A DNA stretch of 64,000 bases from Leisingera sp. SS27 (GCF_028368855.1 NZ_JAQNCY010000001.1:930001-994000), one strand, 5' to 3'. Shown: positions 45,462 through 55,250, counted from the stretch's first letter. Program-made: numbers and translations. The notes: generated from the sequence alone by a model not told the origin.

Positions 45462-47819
45462 TCAGAACGGAACATCGTCTGTGGCTGTGACGAACTTGGC
45501 AACCACCTTCTTGAGGCCTGCCTTCTCGAAATCCACTTCCAGCTTGTCGCCCTCGATACCGGTGATTGCGCCATAGCCGAACTTCTGATGGAACACCCGC
45601 TCTCCCAGGATGAAGCTGGAGGTCGCGGTGAGGTCGATCACCTGATGCTTGCTCTCCTTGGGCTGGGACATGCCGTACTGGCCCGCGCGGGCCTGCATCC
45701 GCTTCCAGCCGGGGGAGTTGTAGCCGTCCGCCTGTGCCACCTTTTCCTCGATGGTGGACCGCACCTGGCCCGCACCCGGTGCAGCCGCACCGTAACCGCC
45801 GCCGTAGAGGCCCGGCGGGGTCAGCACCTCGACATGTTCTTCAGGCAGCTCATCAATGAAGCGCGAGGGCAGCTGTGATTGCCACTGCCCGAACACCCGG
45901 CGGTTGCCGGCAAAGGAAATGGTGCAGATTTCCTCGGCCCTTGTGATGCCGACGTAGGCCAGGCGACGCTCTTCCTCCAACCCCTTGAGGCCGCTTTCAT
46001 CCATCGAGCGCTGCGAGGGGAACAGCCCGTCCTCCCAGCCGGGCAGGAAGACCGCGGGAAATTCCAGGCCCTTGGCGGCGTGCAGGGTCATGATCGAGAC
46101 CTTCTCCTCCGCGTCCTGCTTGTCGTTGTCCATCACCAGGCTGACATGTTCGAGAAAACCCTGCAGGTTTTCGAAAGACTCCAGCGCCTTCACCAGTTCC
46201 TTGAGGTTTTCCAGACGGCCGGGAGAATCCGGGTTCTTGTCGTTCTGCCACATGGCTGTGTAGCCGGACTCGTCCAGGATGATCTCGGCCAGTTCCATGT
46301 GGGTGATGTCCGCGTCGTCGGCCATGCGGCCCCACCGGGCAATGCCCTCGACCAGCTCGCGCAGTTTGCCTGCGCCCTTGCCCTTGATATGGCCGCCTTC
46401 GACCGCCAGCCGGGCGCCTTCGACCAGCGAGACGCCGTTCTCGCGGGCAATCATCTGGATGGTCTGCTGCGCCTTGTCGCCAAGGCCGCGTTTGGGCGTG
46501 TTGACGATGCGTTCGAACGCCAAGCCGTCGTCGGGGGAGACCACGACCCGGAAATAGGCCATGGCATCGCGGATCTCCATTCGCTCATAGAACCGCGGTC
46601 CGCCAATGACGCGGTACGGCAGGCCGATGGTCAGGAAGCGGTCCTCGAATGCGCGCATCTGGTGAGAGGCGCGGACCAGGATCGCCATGCTGTTGAGGCC
46701 GATGGGGGCCTGGCCGCGGGTGCCGCGCTGCATGGCTTCGATCTCTTCGCCGATCCAGCGGGCCTCTTCCTCGCCGTCCCAATGGCCGATCAGCCTGACC
46801 TTTTCACCCTCGCCTGCATCGGTCCACAGCTCCTTGCCCAGACGGCCGGCATTGCCGCGGATAACATTCGAAGCCGCCGCCAGGATATGGCCGGTGGAGC
46901 GGTAGTTCTGCTCCAGCCGCACCACCATGGCGCCGGGAAAATCCTTCTCAAACCGCAGGATGTTGCCCACCTCGGCGCCGCGCCAGCCATAGATCGACTG
47001 GTCATCGTCGCCGACGCAGCAGACGTTCTTGTGCGCACCGGCCAAGAGCCGCAGCCAGAGGTACTGGGCGACGTTGGTATCCTGGTATTCGTCCACCATG
47101 ATGTATTTGAACCAGCGCTGGTACTGCTCCAGCACGTCCGGGTGGTTCTGGAAGATTGTCACCATGTGCAGCAGCAGGTCGCCGAAATCCACCGCGTTCA
47201 GCTCCCGCAGGCGGGTCTGGTACTGGGCATAAAACTCGGTGCCGCGGCTGTTGTAGGCGCCGGCATCTGCAACCGGCACCTTCTCCGGTGTCAGCGCGCG
47301 GTTTTTCCAATCGTCGATAATGTTTGCCAGCATCCGCGCGGGCCAGCGCTTGTCGTCGATGCCCGCAGCCTGGATCAACTGCTTCAGGAGGCGGATCTGG
47401 TCATCCGTATCCAGAATGGTGAAATTCGATTTCAGCCCCGCCAGTTCCGCATGGCGGCGCAGCAGTTTCACGCAGATCGAGTGGAAGGTGCCAAGCCAGG
47501 GCATGCCTTCAACCGCCTGACCCAGCATGCCGCCAACCCGTTCCTTCATCTCGCGGGCGGCCTTGTTGGTGAAGGTGACCGACAGGATCTCGTTCGGGCG
47601 CGCGCGGCCGGTGCTGAGAAGATGCACGATGCGGGTAGTCAGCGCCTTGGTTTTGCCGGTGCCGGCGCCGGCCAGCATCAGCACCGGGCCGTCGAGGCAT
47701 TCAACCGCCTCCCGCTGGGCTGGATTCAGCGAGTCCATATACGGCATCGGCCGCGCGGCCATGGCGCGGGACGACAGCGATGCGCCCTCAAAGGCGTCCA
47801 TTTCGTCAAAACTGCTCAT
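45462..47819 (-). CDS. uvrD: UvrD/PcrA-type ATP-dependent DNA helicase II
   Basis: A 785-residue superfamily 1A 3'-5' helicase for nucleotide excision and mismatch repair. Motifs are Q (LNPAQREAV), I (GAGTGKTKALT), Ia, II (VDEYQDTN), III (GDDDQSIYGWRGA), IV (QNYRST), V (MTLHAAKGLEF) and VI (AYVGITRAE). The C-terminal ~80 residues form a Tudor-like RNA polymerase-binding domain (GERVFHQKFGYGAITGIEGDKLEVDFE). The start is ATG 47819; 42 further upstream codons are open but unlike the family. Confidence 0.95.
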   Translation of the reverse strand: MSSFDEMDAFEGASLSSRAMAARPMPYMDSLNPAQREAVECLDGPVLMLAGAGTGKTKALTTRIVHLLSTGRARPNEILSVTFTNKAAREMKERVGGMLGQAVEGMPWLGTFHSICVKLLRRHAELAGLKSNFTILDTDDQIRLLKQLIQAAGIDDKRWPARMLANIIDDWKNRALTPEKVPVADAGAYNSRGTEFYAQYQTRLRELNAVDFGDLLLHMVTIFQNHPDVLEQYQRWFKYIMVDEYQDTNVAQYLWLRLLAGAHKNVCCVGDDDQSIYGWRGAEVGNILRFEKDFPGAMVVRLEQNYRSTGHILAAASNVIRGNAGRLGKELWTDAGEGEKVRLIGHWDGEEEARWIGEEIEAMQRGTRGQAPIGLNSMAILVRASHQMRAFEDRFLTIGLPYRVIGGPRFYERMEIRDAMAYFRVVVSPDDGLAFERIVNTPKRGLGDKAQQTIQMIARENGVSLVEGARLAVEGGHIKGKGAGKLRELVEGIARWGRMADDADITHMELAEIILDESGYTAMWQNDKNPDSPGRLENLKELVKALESFENLQGFLEHVSLVMDNDKQDAEEKVSIMTLHAAKGLEFPAVFLPGWEDGLFPSQRSMDESGLKGLEEERRLAYVGITRAEEICTISFAGNRRVFGQWQSQLPSRFIDELPEEHVEVLTPPGLYGGGYGAAAPGAGQVRSTIEEKVAQADGYNSPGWKRMQARAGQYGMSQPKESKHQVIDLTATSSFILGERVFHQKFGYGAITGIEGDKLEVDFEKAGLKKVVAKFVTATDDVPF

Positions 47820-48024
47820 GGCCGTGATCCTAGCGTGATTCAGTCCCGGCGGAAAGAGGACGTTCACAGTCTGTTCACTTGCCCGGGCCGCACCCGCGTG
47901 CCCCCAAGAAGAGCTGCTTTTGATTGCATTTTGCCTATTCGGCACAAGCAGAGGCGGGTTTCTTCACCTTATATAAAGACTGCCGCGCAAGTCTTGCGCA
48001 AAGACTGCATGCCCGAGGACTGTT

Positions 48025-49872
48025 ATGAGATACCGGCAAGACCGGAAGTTTCTTTCCAAACTCAAAACTTTAATGGCCATCCCGCTGCTGCTGGCGGCGG
48101 CCGTCCTGTCCGCGTGGGCGGTCTATTCCGTACCGCCGCCCGTCGTGGACCGGATGCTGGAGGCGGATCTGCGCAAACAGTCCGACACCTGGCGGCGGGC
48201 CGTCTTGCTGCATCTGTCCAGCAGCGAGGATGCCTTTGTTCTGGGCGACCTGAACATGCATGACGAGGAATATCTGAGTCTGTTGCCGCAAACCTCGGAC
48301 GTTTACCGGCTGAAGCTGTTTCAGGCGGATGGCACCATCTTCTGGTCCACGCGGCTAGAAAACATCGGCGAGCGTAACAATAAGCCCTATTTCCGGACAG
48401 TCGTTGCCGAGGGCCTGACCTACTACAAGCACGAAGCGATACCCGCTAACGAGGTGGACAGATTGAGGGTAGCGGTCAAGGCCGACGGTTCCATCCCGCT
48501 GCGCGAAGTGGCCGAAGTCTACACCCCCATCATGCATGACGGTTATTTCGTCGGTGCGATTGAGTTTTATTCGGACATAACCGATGTTCGGAACACTTTC
48601 ATAACTCGGGTCCGCATTTCGCTGGCTCTGATCTCGGTAGTGATGATTTCAGCAATGACCATTGTCATGGTTGTGATTATGCGGACCAACCGCCGCAGCC
48701 TGCGCCAAGTTGAGGAGCGTTCGGCCAAGGACCAGGAGATCATGGCGACCCAGCTGCAGCTGGCGCGGGAGGTAAAGCTGTTGGGCGAACTGAATGAATG
48801 GCTGCAGTCGTGCCGCTCTCTGGATGAGTTGTTTAACATGGTTTCGGAGTTCATGAGTCACCTGCTGCCGGATTCGGAGGGCAGCATCTATGTCTTCTCC
48901 AATTCACGCGACGTGCTGGACGGCTGGGCCAGCTGGAACGGCGGCAGCCACAAAGATCATATCCAGCCGGGCGAGTGCTGGGGGCTGCGCCGCGGCCGCA
49001 CCTATGAATTCGGCGCCTCGGAAGTGGAATTCACCTGCGAGCATGCGGAACCGCATGACGGGCGGCCCTATTTCTGCTTTCCGATCCTGGCGCATGGCGA
49101 AACCGTGGGACTGATGCACCTGCGGGCGCGGCCCAGCCGGGCCGGGGATTTTTCCGCCTGCAAAAAGCTGGCGCAGATGTGCGCCGAGCAGATCAGCATG
49201 GCGATTGCCAACGTGAAGATGCGCGACCAGCTGCATGACCAGTCAGTGCGCGATCCGCTGACAGGACTGTTCAACCGCCGCCACATGACTGATTCCCTGC
49301 GGAAATTCGTGGCGGCCAGCCAAAACAGCGGAGCACCGCTGAGCGTGGTGTCGATCGACGTCGATCATTTCAAGAAATTCAACGACAACCACGGCCATGA
49401 TGCCGGCGACATGGTGCTGCGTGCGGTTGGCACCGCGCTGGAACAGGCCTGCGACGGCGACGAGGTGGCCTGCCGCCCTGGCGGCGAAGAGTTCGCGCTG
49501 CTGCTGCCAAGGGTTGCCCCCCATGATGCCATCACCAAGGCGGAATTGCTCCGCCAAACAGTCGAAGACATCGTTGTGCGTTACGGCGAAAAGGCACTGC
49601 CGCGGATTACCATCTCGCTGGGGATTGCCCATTACCCGATGCACGGCACCCTGCCGCAGGAACTGCTGCGGGCTTCGGACGAGGCGCTTTACGAGGCTAA
49701 GGCGAAGGGCCGCAATCAGCTGTGCATAGCAGCAGGCAACAGTGCTTTGCCGCGTGATCCTGCTGCGCAGCCGGAACAGTCCAGCCCTGAGGCGAAGCCT
49801 GCGGACAGCAATGCCCCCCGTCAGGAAGACAAGCTGGCCGCTGAGGAAGCCAGAAAAAAAGGCGCCGCCTAA
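48025..49872 (+). CDS. Membrane diguanylate cyclase with periplasmic sensor, GAF and GGDEF domains
   Basis: A 615-residue protein that probably makes c-di-GMP. It has a membrane helix at ~17-37, a periplasmic sensor (about 40-195, Cache-like), a second helix (about 198-222), a coiled linker, a GAF domain (about 265-405) and a GGDEF domain (about 415-570) with the active-site motif GGEEF. The RxxD inhibitory site expected five residues before the motif is absent (DGDE), so product inhibition is unlikely. The last ~40 residues are low complexity. GAGGA precedes the ATG; the gene is divergent from uvrD. Confidence 0.92.
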   Translation: MRYRQDRKFLSKLKTLMAIPLLLAAAVLSAWAVYSVPPPVVDRMLEADLRKQSDTWRRAVLLHLSSSEDAFVLGDLNMHDEEYLSLLPQTSDVYRLKLFQADGTIFWSTRLENIGERNNKPYFRTVVAEGLTYYKHEAIPANEVDRLRVAVKADGSIPLREVAEVYTPIMHDGYFVGAIEFYSDITDVRNTFITRVRISLALISVVMISAMTIVMVVIMRTNRRSLRQVEERSAKDQEIMATQLQLAREVKLLGELNEWLQSCRSLDELFNMVSEFMSHLLPDSEGSIYVFSNSRDVLDGWASWNGGSHKDHIQPGECWGLRRGRTYEFGASEVEFTCEHAEPHDGRPYFCFPILAHGETVGLMHLRARPSRAGDFSACKKLAQMCAEQISMAIANVKMRDQLHDQSVRDPLTGLFNRRHMTDSLRKFVAASQNSGAPLSVVSIDVDHFKKFNDNHGHDAGDMVLRAVGTALEQACDGDEVACRPGGEEFALLLPRVAPHDAITKAELLRQTVEDIVVRYGEKALPRITISLGIAHYPMHGTLPQELLRASDEALYEAKAKGRNQLCIAAGNSALPRDPAAQPEQSSPEAKPADSNAPRQEDKLAAEEARKKGAA

Positions 49873-49950
49873 AAGGACGGGACGCGGAAGCTGCATTATG
49901 TGCTTGCGCTTTTGCTTGCACATCTGCGGCCTGCGCGTACCAATGCCTGC

Positions 49951-51096
49951 ATGGATCTGCATCAGACATATCCGGGCCTGGAGGACCTGAAACACCGCGC
50001 CCGGCGGCGGCTGCCCAAGTTTGTGTGGGAGTATCTGGACAGCGGCACCGGCTCGGAGGCAGCCAAGGCGCAAAACCGTGCCGGTCTGGACCGGATCGGC
50101 ATGCTGCCCTCGGTGCTGCACGGGCCGCTGGAGACGGAGCTGAGCGTTGAACTGCTTGGCACCACGCACGCCTTCCCGTTCGGGGTCGCTCCTGTCGGCA
50201 TGTCGGGGCTGATCTGGCCGGATGCTGAGGGCATCCTGGCCCGCAGCGCCAGAACGGCTGGCATTCCCTATTGCCTGTCCACCGTGGCCAGCCGGTCGCC
50301 TGAGGATCTGGCCCCGCATCTGGGGGCAAATGCCTGGTTCCAGCTTTATCCGCCCAAGGATGAGGGCATCCGCGCCGACCTGCTGAAGCGGGCGAAGGAC
50401 GCCGGGTTCCGCACCCTGGTCCTGACAGTGGATGTGCCGGTGGCGTCGCGCCGGGAACGGCAGACGCGCTCTGGCCTGACACAGCCGCCGCGGCTGACAC
50501 CCCGCCTGTTGGCGCAAATCGCCATGCGCCCTGCCTGGGCGCTGGGAATGGCGCAGCAGGGGATGCCGCATATGCGGACCCTGGACAAATACATCAGCGG
50601 CGACCAGGCCAACCTGCCGCCAACGGCGCATATAGGGTACCTGCTGCGCACCTCGCCCGACTGGAATTATGTGCATTGGCTGCGGCGCAACTGGGACGGG
50701 CCCTTGATCATAAAGGGTGTGCAGCGGGCCGCGGATGCGCAGCGGCTGCAGGAGGCAGGCGCGGATGCAATCTGGCTGTCCAACCACGGCGGCCGCCAGT
50801 TCGACGGCTGCCCGCCAGCCATCAGCCTGCTGCCGGAAGTGCGGGATGCGGTGAGCGTGCCGGTGATCTTTGACAGCGGCATCGGGGGCGGGCTGGACAT
50901 TCTGCGGGCGCTGGCACTGGGGGCGGACTTCATCATGCTGGGGCGCGCCTTTCACTATGCGCTGGCCGCCCTGGGAGAGGCCGGACCGGCGCATTTGATC
51001 AGCATCCTCGCCAAGGATCTGGAGGCCAACATGGGCCAGCTGGGCCTGCCCGGCCTGGCCGAAGCGCGCGGTTTGCAAATCCGTCACCTGGGCTGA
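49951..51096 (+). CDS. FMN-dependent alpha-hydroxy-acid oxidase (LldD-like)
   Basis: A 381-residue TIM-barrel flavoenzyme of the L-lactate dehydrogenase/glycolate oxidase family. FMN and substrate motifs seen are PFGVAPVGMSGL, WFQLYPPKDE, LTVDVPVASRRERQ, PLIIKGV and the catalytic histidine segment WLSNHGGRQFDG. Substrate could be lactate, glycolate, mandelate or another 2-hydroxy acid. The ATG at 49951 begins MDLHQTYPGLEDL; the frame open to 49900 is less likely. It follows the GGDEF gene by 78 bp. Confidence 0.9.
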   Translation: MDLHQTYPGLEDLKHRARRRLPKFVWEYLDSGTGSEAAKAQNRAGLDRIGMLPSVLHGPLETELSVELLGTTHAFPFGVAPVGMSGLIWPDAEGILARSARTAGIPYCLSTVASRSPEDLAPHLGANAWFQLYPPKDEGIRADLLKRAKDAGFRTLVLTVDVPVASRRERQTRSGLTQPPRLTPRLLAQIAMRPAWALGMAQQGMPHMRTLDKYISGDQANLPPTAHIGYLLRTSPDWNYVHWLRRNWDGPLIIKGVQRAADAQRLQEAGADAIWLSNHGGRQFDGCPPAISLLPEVRDAVSVPVIFDSGIGGGLDILRALALGADFIMLGRAFHYALAALGEAGPAHLISILAKDLEANMGQLGLPGLAEARGLQIRHLG

Positions 51097-51418
51097 TTGC
51101 GCGCCCTGCCAGCGCTTTTTGCGCCAATTCGGATGAATTGCGCCAAAATGACGCACACGCAGCGTCACTTTGCGCTGCACCGCAACAAAGAAAGTTACAA
51201 AACTATGCTGCATGTGCAGAATTTCTGCAGAATCTGCAAATGTTAGCGCCAAGCAATGCGGTAAGTTGCAAAGTCAGCACCCCCAAAAAACGCGGCCAGA
51301 AAGGAAAGGACAAGCCGCTTGAGAGCGCAATCATGCCGGAAATACCCAGAACTACTGTTGTGCGGTTCGATAATATCCGCCTAACACTGCACCAACTTGC
51401 ACGGACCCCGAGGGTGAC
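51097..51418. promoter_or_regulatory. Upstream region of pyc with a palindrome
   Basis: 322 bp without a gene. TGCAGAA-T-TTCTGCA (51215-51229) is a perfect 7-1-7 inverted repeat, followed by another TCTGCA and TTGCAA-type words at 51233-51240 and about 51263-51268. It may be an operator controlling pyruvate carboxylase. The regulator is unknown. Confidence 0.5.
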
Positions 51419-54400
51419 ATGACCGACTTCAAAAAAATCCTGATTGCCAACCGTGGCGAGATCGCGATCCGCGTGATGCGCGCCGCCAACGAGATGGGCA
51501 AGCGCACCGTCGCCGTCTATGCCGAGGAAGATAAGCTCGGCCTGCACCGGTTCAAGGCGGATGAAGCCTACCGGATCGGCGAAGGCATGGGGCCGGTTGC
51601 GGCCTACCTGTCGATCGACGAGATCATCCGCGTCGCCAAGGAAAGCGGCGCCGATGCGATCCACCCCGGCTATGGCCTGTTGTCCGAAAACCCGGATTTC
51701 GTCGATGCCTGTGCCCGCAACGGCATCACCTTCATCGGCCCCAAAGCCGAAACCATGCGCGCGCTGGGTGACAAGGCCTCTGCCCGTAAGGTGGCCATTG
51801 CGGCCGGCGTGCCGGTCATTCCGGCAACCGAAGTGCTGGGCAACGACATGGACGCGATCCGCAAGGAAGCGGCCGAGATCGGCTACCCCTTGATGCTGAA
51901 AGCCTCCTGGGGCGGCGGCGGCCGCGGCATGCGTCCGATCCACGCCGAGAAGGAGCTGGAAGAGAAAGTGCTGGAAGGCCGCCGCGAGGCGGAAGCCGCA
52001 TTCGGCAACGGCGAGGGCTATCTGGAAAAGATGATCACCCGCGCCCGCCACGTCGAGGTTCAGATCCTGGGCGACAAGCACGGTGAGATCTACCACCTGT
52101 ATGAGCGCGACTGCTCGGTGCAGCGCCGCAACCAGAAAGTGGTTGAGCGCGCCCCTGCCCCGTATCTGAGCGAAGAACAGCGCGCCGAGCTGTGCGACCT
52201 GGGCCGCAAGATCTGCCAGCATGTGAACTATGAATGCGCGGGCACCGTCGAATTCCTGATGGATATGAACGACGGCAAGTTCTACTTCATCGAAGTGAAC
52301 CCGCGGGTGCAGGTGGAGCATACCGTGACCGAGGAGGTCACCGGCATCGACATCGTGCAGGCGCAGATCCTGATTGCGGAAGGCAAGACCATTGCCGAAG
52401 CCACCGGCAAGGCCAGCCAGGGCGACATCCGACTGAACGGCCACGCGCTGCAGACCCGGGTGACCACCGAAGATCCGCTGAACAATTTCATCCCGGACTA
52501 CGGCCGCATCACCGCCTACCGCTCCGCCACCGGCATGGGCATCCGCCTGGACGGCGGCACCGCATATGCGGGCGGCGTGATCACCCGCTATTACGACTCG
52601 CTGCTGACCAAGGTGACCGCCTGGGCGCCGACCCCGGAAAAGGCGATTGCCCGCATGGACCGCGCGCTTCGTGAATTCCGGGTCCGCGGTGTTTCCACCA
52701 ACATCGCCTTTGTCGAAAACCTGCTGAAGCACCCGACCTTCCTGTCGAATGAATACACCACCAAGTTCATCGACGAGACCCCGGACCTGTTCCAGTTCAA
52801 GAAGCGCCGCGACCGCGGCACCAAGGTGCTGACCTATATCGCGGACATCACCGTGAACGGCCACCCGGAGACTGAAGGCCGCGCGGCCCCCGCCGCCGAC
52901 CTGAAGGAGCCGCGCGCGCCGAAGGCGGACGTGGGCAACCTGCCCTATGGCACCCGCAATCTGCTGGAGGAAAAGGGCGCACAGGCGGTGGCGAACTGGA
53001 TGAAGGCGCAGCCGCAACTGCTGCTGACCGACACCACCATGCGCGACGGCCACCAGTCGCTGCTGGCGACCCGGATGCGCTCAATCGACATGATCAAGGC
53101 GGCACCTGCCTATGCACAGAACCTGAGCCAGCTGTTCTCGGTTGAATGCTGGGGGGGGGCGACCTTTGACGTGGCCTACCGCTTTTTGCAGGAATGCCCG
53201 TGGCAGCGCCTGCGTGACCTGCGCGAGCGGATGCCGAACCTGATGACCCAGATGCTGCTGCGCGCCTCCAACGGCGTCGGCTACACCAACTATCCAGACA
53301 ATGTGGTGCAGGAGTTCGTGCGTCAGGCGGCAGCCACCGGTGTCGACGTGTTCCGCGTCTTCGACTCGCTGAATTGGGTTGAGAACATGCGCGTTGCGAT
53401 GGACGCAGTGGTCGAAAGCGGCAAGGTCTGCGAAGGCACCATCTGCTATACCGGCGATATCCTGGACCCGAACCGCGCCAAGTACGACCTCAAGTACTAT
53501 GTCGGCATGGCCAAGGAGATGGAGGCGGCTGGCGCCCACATCCTGGGCCTGAAGGACATGGCAGGCCTGCTGAAACCCGCCGCAGCCCGCCAGCTGGTCA
53601 AGGCGCTGAAAGAAGAGGTCGGCCTGCCGGTCCACTTCCACACCCATGACACCTCCGGCGTGGCTGGTGCCACCATCCTGGCGGCGGCAGATGCCGGCGT
53701 CGATGCGGTGGATGCAGCCATGGACGCCTTCTCCGGCGGCACCTCGCAGCCCTGCCTGGGCTCCATCGTCGAGGCACTGCGCAACACCGACCGCGACACC
53801 GGCATCGACATTGCCAAGGTGCGCGAGATCTCCGGCTACTGGGAGCAGGTGCGGGCGCAGTATGCGGCATTTGAGTCGGGCCTCGCGGCGCCGGCCTCCG
53901 AGGTCTACCTGCACGAGATGCCGGGCGGCCAATTCACTAACCTGAAGGCGCAGGCACGCAGCCTGGGGCTGGAAGAGAAATGGGCTGACGTGGCGCAGAC
54001 CTATGCCGACGTGAACCAGATGTTCGGCGACATTGTGAAGGTGACGCCCTCCTCCAAGGTGGTTGGCGACATGGCACTGATGATGGTCAGCCAGGGCCTG
54101 ACCCGCGATGAGGTCGAGGATCCCAAGACCGACGTCGCCTTCCCCGACTCGGTCGTCGACATGATGCGCGGCAACCTGGGCCAGCCCCCGGGCGGCTTCC
54201 CGGAGGGCATCGTTGCCAAGGTTCTGAAAGGCGAAGCGCCCAACACCGAGCGTCCTGGCGCGCATCTGGAGCCGGTTGACCTGGAAGCGGTCCGCGCGGA
54301 CCTGTCCCAGCAGCTGGAAGGCTTCAAGGTCGATGATGAGGACCTGAACGGCTACCTGATGTATCCCAAGGTGTTCCTGGATTACATGGGCCGCCACCGC

Positions 54401-54862
54401 CAGTACGGCCCGGTGCGTACCCTTCCGACCCGGACCTTCTTCTATGGCATGGAGCCGGGTGAAGAGATCACTGCTGAGATCGATCCCGGCAAGACCCTGG
54501 AAATCCGCCTGCAGGCGATTTCCGAGACCGACGAGAAGGGCGAAGTGAAGGTCTTCTTCGAACTGAACGGCCAGCCGCGGGTGATCCGGGTGCCGAACCG
54601 CCTGGTCAAGTCTTCGACCCAGGCCAACCCCAAGGCGGAAGCGGGCAACCCCAACCACGTTGGCGCGCCGATGCCGGGTGTTGTGGCGTCAGTCGCGGTG
54701 CAGGTGGGCCAGCAGGTGCATGAAGGCGACATGCTGCTGACCATCGAGGCGATGAAGATGGAAACCGGCATTCACGCTGAGCGCGACGCGGTGGTCAAGG
54801 CCGTGCACGTTCAGGCCGGCGGCCAGATCGACGCCAAGGATCTGCTGGTCGAACTGGATTAA
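51419..54862 (+). CDS. pyc: Pyruvate carboxylase
   Basis: A 1147-residue single-chain enzyme that converts pyruvate, bicarbonate and ATP to oxaloacetate, the anaplerotic step. The biotin carboxylase domain (about 1-455) starts KILIANRGEIAIRVMR and contains the GGGGRGMR ATP-grasp loop. The carboxyltransferase barrel (about 525-830) has DTTMRDGHQSLLATRMR and SVECWGGATFDVA. The biotinyl domain at the C-terminus has EAMKMETGI, with the biotinylated lysine near residue 1112. Length is typical. A run of nine Gs (53151-53159) falls in the conserved WGG codons. Confidence 0.97.
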   Translation: MTDFKKILIANRGEIAIRVMRAANEMGKRTVAVYAEEDKLGLHRFKADEAYRIGEGMGPVAAYLSIDEIIRVAKESGADAIHPGYGLLSENPDFVDACARNGITFIGPKAETMRALGDKASARKVAIAAGVPVIPATEVLGNDMDAIRKEAAEIGYPLMLKASWGGGGRGMRPIHAEKELEEKVLEGRREAEAAFGNGEGYLEKMITRARHVEVQILGDKHGEIYHLYERDCSVQRRNQKVVERAPAPYLSEEQRAELCDLGRKICQHVNYECAGTVEFLMDMNDGKFYFIEVNPRVQVEHTVTEEVTGIDIVQAQILIAEGKTIAEATGKASQGDIRLNGHALQTRVTTEDPLNNFIPDYGRITAYRSATGMGIRLDGGTAYAGGVITRYYDSLLTKVTAWAPTPEKAIARMDRALREFRVRGVSTNIAFVENLLKHPTFLSNEYTTKFIDETPDLFQFKKRRDRGTKVLTYIADITVNGHPETEGRAAPAADLKEPRAPKADVGNLPYGTRNLLEEKGAQAVANWMKAQPQLLLTDTTMRDGHQSLLATRMRSIDMIKAAPAYAQNLSQLFSVECWGGATFDVAYRFLQECPWQRLRDLRERMPNLMTQMLLRASNGVGYTNYPDNVVQEFVRQAAATGVDVFRVFDSLNWVENMRVAMDAVVESGKVCEGTICYTGDILDPNRAKYDLKYYVGMAKEMEAAGAHILGLKDMAGLLKPAAARQLVKALKEEVGLPVHFHTHDTSGVAGATILAAADAGVDAVDAAMDAFSGGTSQPCLGSIVEALRNTDRDTGIDIAKVREISGYWEQVRAQYAAFESGLAAPASEVYLHEMPGGQFTNLKAQARSLGLEEKWADVAQTYADVNQMFGDIVKVTPSSKVVGDMALMMVSQGLTRDEVEDPKTDVAFPDSVVDMMRGNLGQPPGGFPEGIVAKVLKGEAPNTERPGAHLEPVDLEAVRADLSQQLEGFKVDDEDLNGYLMYPKVFLDYMGRHRQYGPVRTLPTRTFFYGMEPGEEITAEIDPGKTLEIRLQAISETDEKGEVKVFFELNGQPRVIRVPNRLVKSSTQANPKAEAGNPNHVGAPMPGVVASVAVQVGQQVHEGDMLLTIEAMKMETGIHAERDAVVKAVHVQAGGQIDAKDLLVELD

Positions 54863-54884
54863 GCCGTTCTGGCGAGGAGCACAG

Positions 54885-54920
54885 GAAGGGCGCCTTGCCG
54901 GCTGGCGGGCGCCCTTCTTC
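54885..54920 (+). terminator. Terminator after pyc
   Basis: GAAGGGCGCC and GGCGCCCTTC form a 10-bp stem followed by TTC. It lies 22 bp after the pyc stop. Confidence 0.65.
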
Positions 54921-54934
54921 GCTGCCGCCAGCAC

Positions 54935-55052
54935 CCGGAATTCGACGCGAATTCCGGCCCGATTTCCGGCACGGCAAACGGGTGGTGCACCAAGGGCATG
55001 GCGCCCGAAAATCCTCGCAGGATTTTTGGCCGTTTCCCGCGCCGGGAAACGG
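54935..55052. repeat. Three perfect hairpins with three-base loops after pyc
   Basis: CCGGAATTCG-ACG-CGAATTCCGG is at 54935-54957. AAAATCCT-CGC-AGGATTTT is at 55008-55026. CCGTTTCCCG-CGC-CGGGAAACGG is at 55030-55052. Each is perfect, and sequences differ between units. They occupy the end of the pyc region facing a minus-strand small gene. Confidence 0.85.
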
Positions 55053-55064
55053 TTTCCTTCAACG

Positions 55065-55250
55065 TCAGGTGTTGAATACCGGGGTGGCCGGCAGGGACAC
55101 CCTCTCAACCGACACCGGGCGGATCATCTCTATCGGGCCTGCCCAGCTGTCTGCTTGCGGTGCGCTGCTGTGCTCACCACTGTGCACCAGCAGCCCTAAG
55201 GTAATCGCAGCGCCCAGGCTGACGATCCGCAGATAGTCCTTGCACGGCAT
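55065..55250 (-). CDS. Small putative exported/membrane protein
   Basis: A possible 61-residue protein that I do not recognise. The ATG at 55250 follows GGGGAGA. Residues ~8-22 are hydrophobic and could be a signal or anchor; the rest is polar. It might be expressed from the region upstream of the first tRNA-Gly gene, on the opposite strand. A chance frame cannot be excluded. Confidence 0.4.
   Translation of the reverse strand: MPCKDYLRIVSLGAAITLGLLVHSGEHSSAPQADSWAGPIEMIRPVSVERVSLPATPVFNT

Noticed and set aside
45879-48263. 794-codon open frame on the plus strand
   Set aside because: It lies antisense to the helicase gene, which has all seven helicase motifs. The antisense frame is histidine- and glutamine-rich and shows no domain; it is a high-GC shadow.
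49243-51252. 669-codon minus-strand frame
   Set aside because: It is antisense to the GGDEF domain and the hydroxy-acid oxidase, both supported by motifs.
53081-54658. 525-codon open frame on the minus strand
   Set aside because: It is antisense to the carboxyltransferase half of pyruvate carboxylase.
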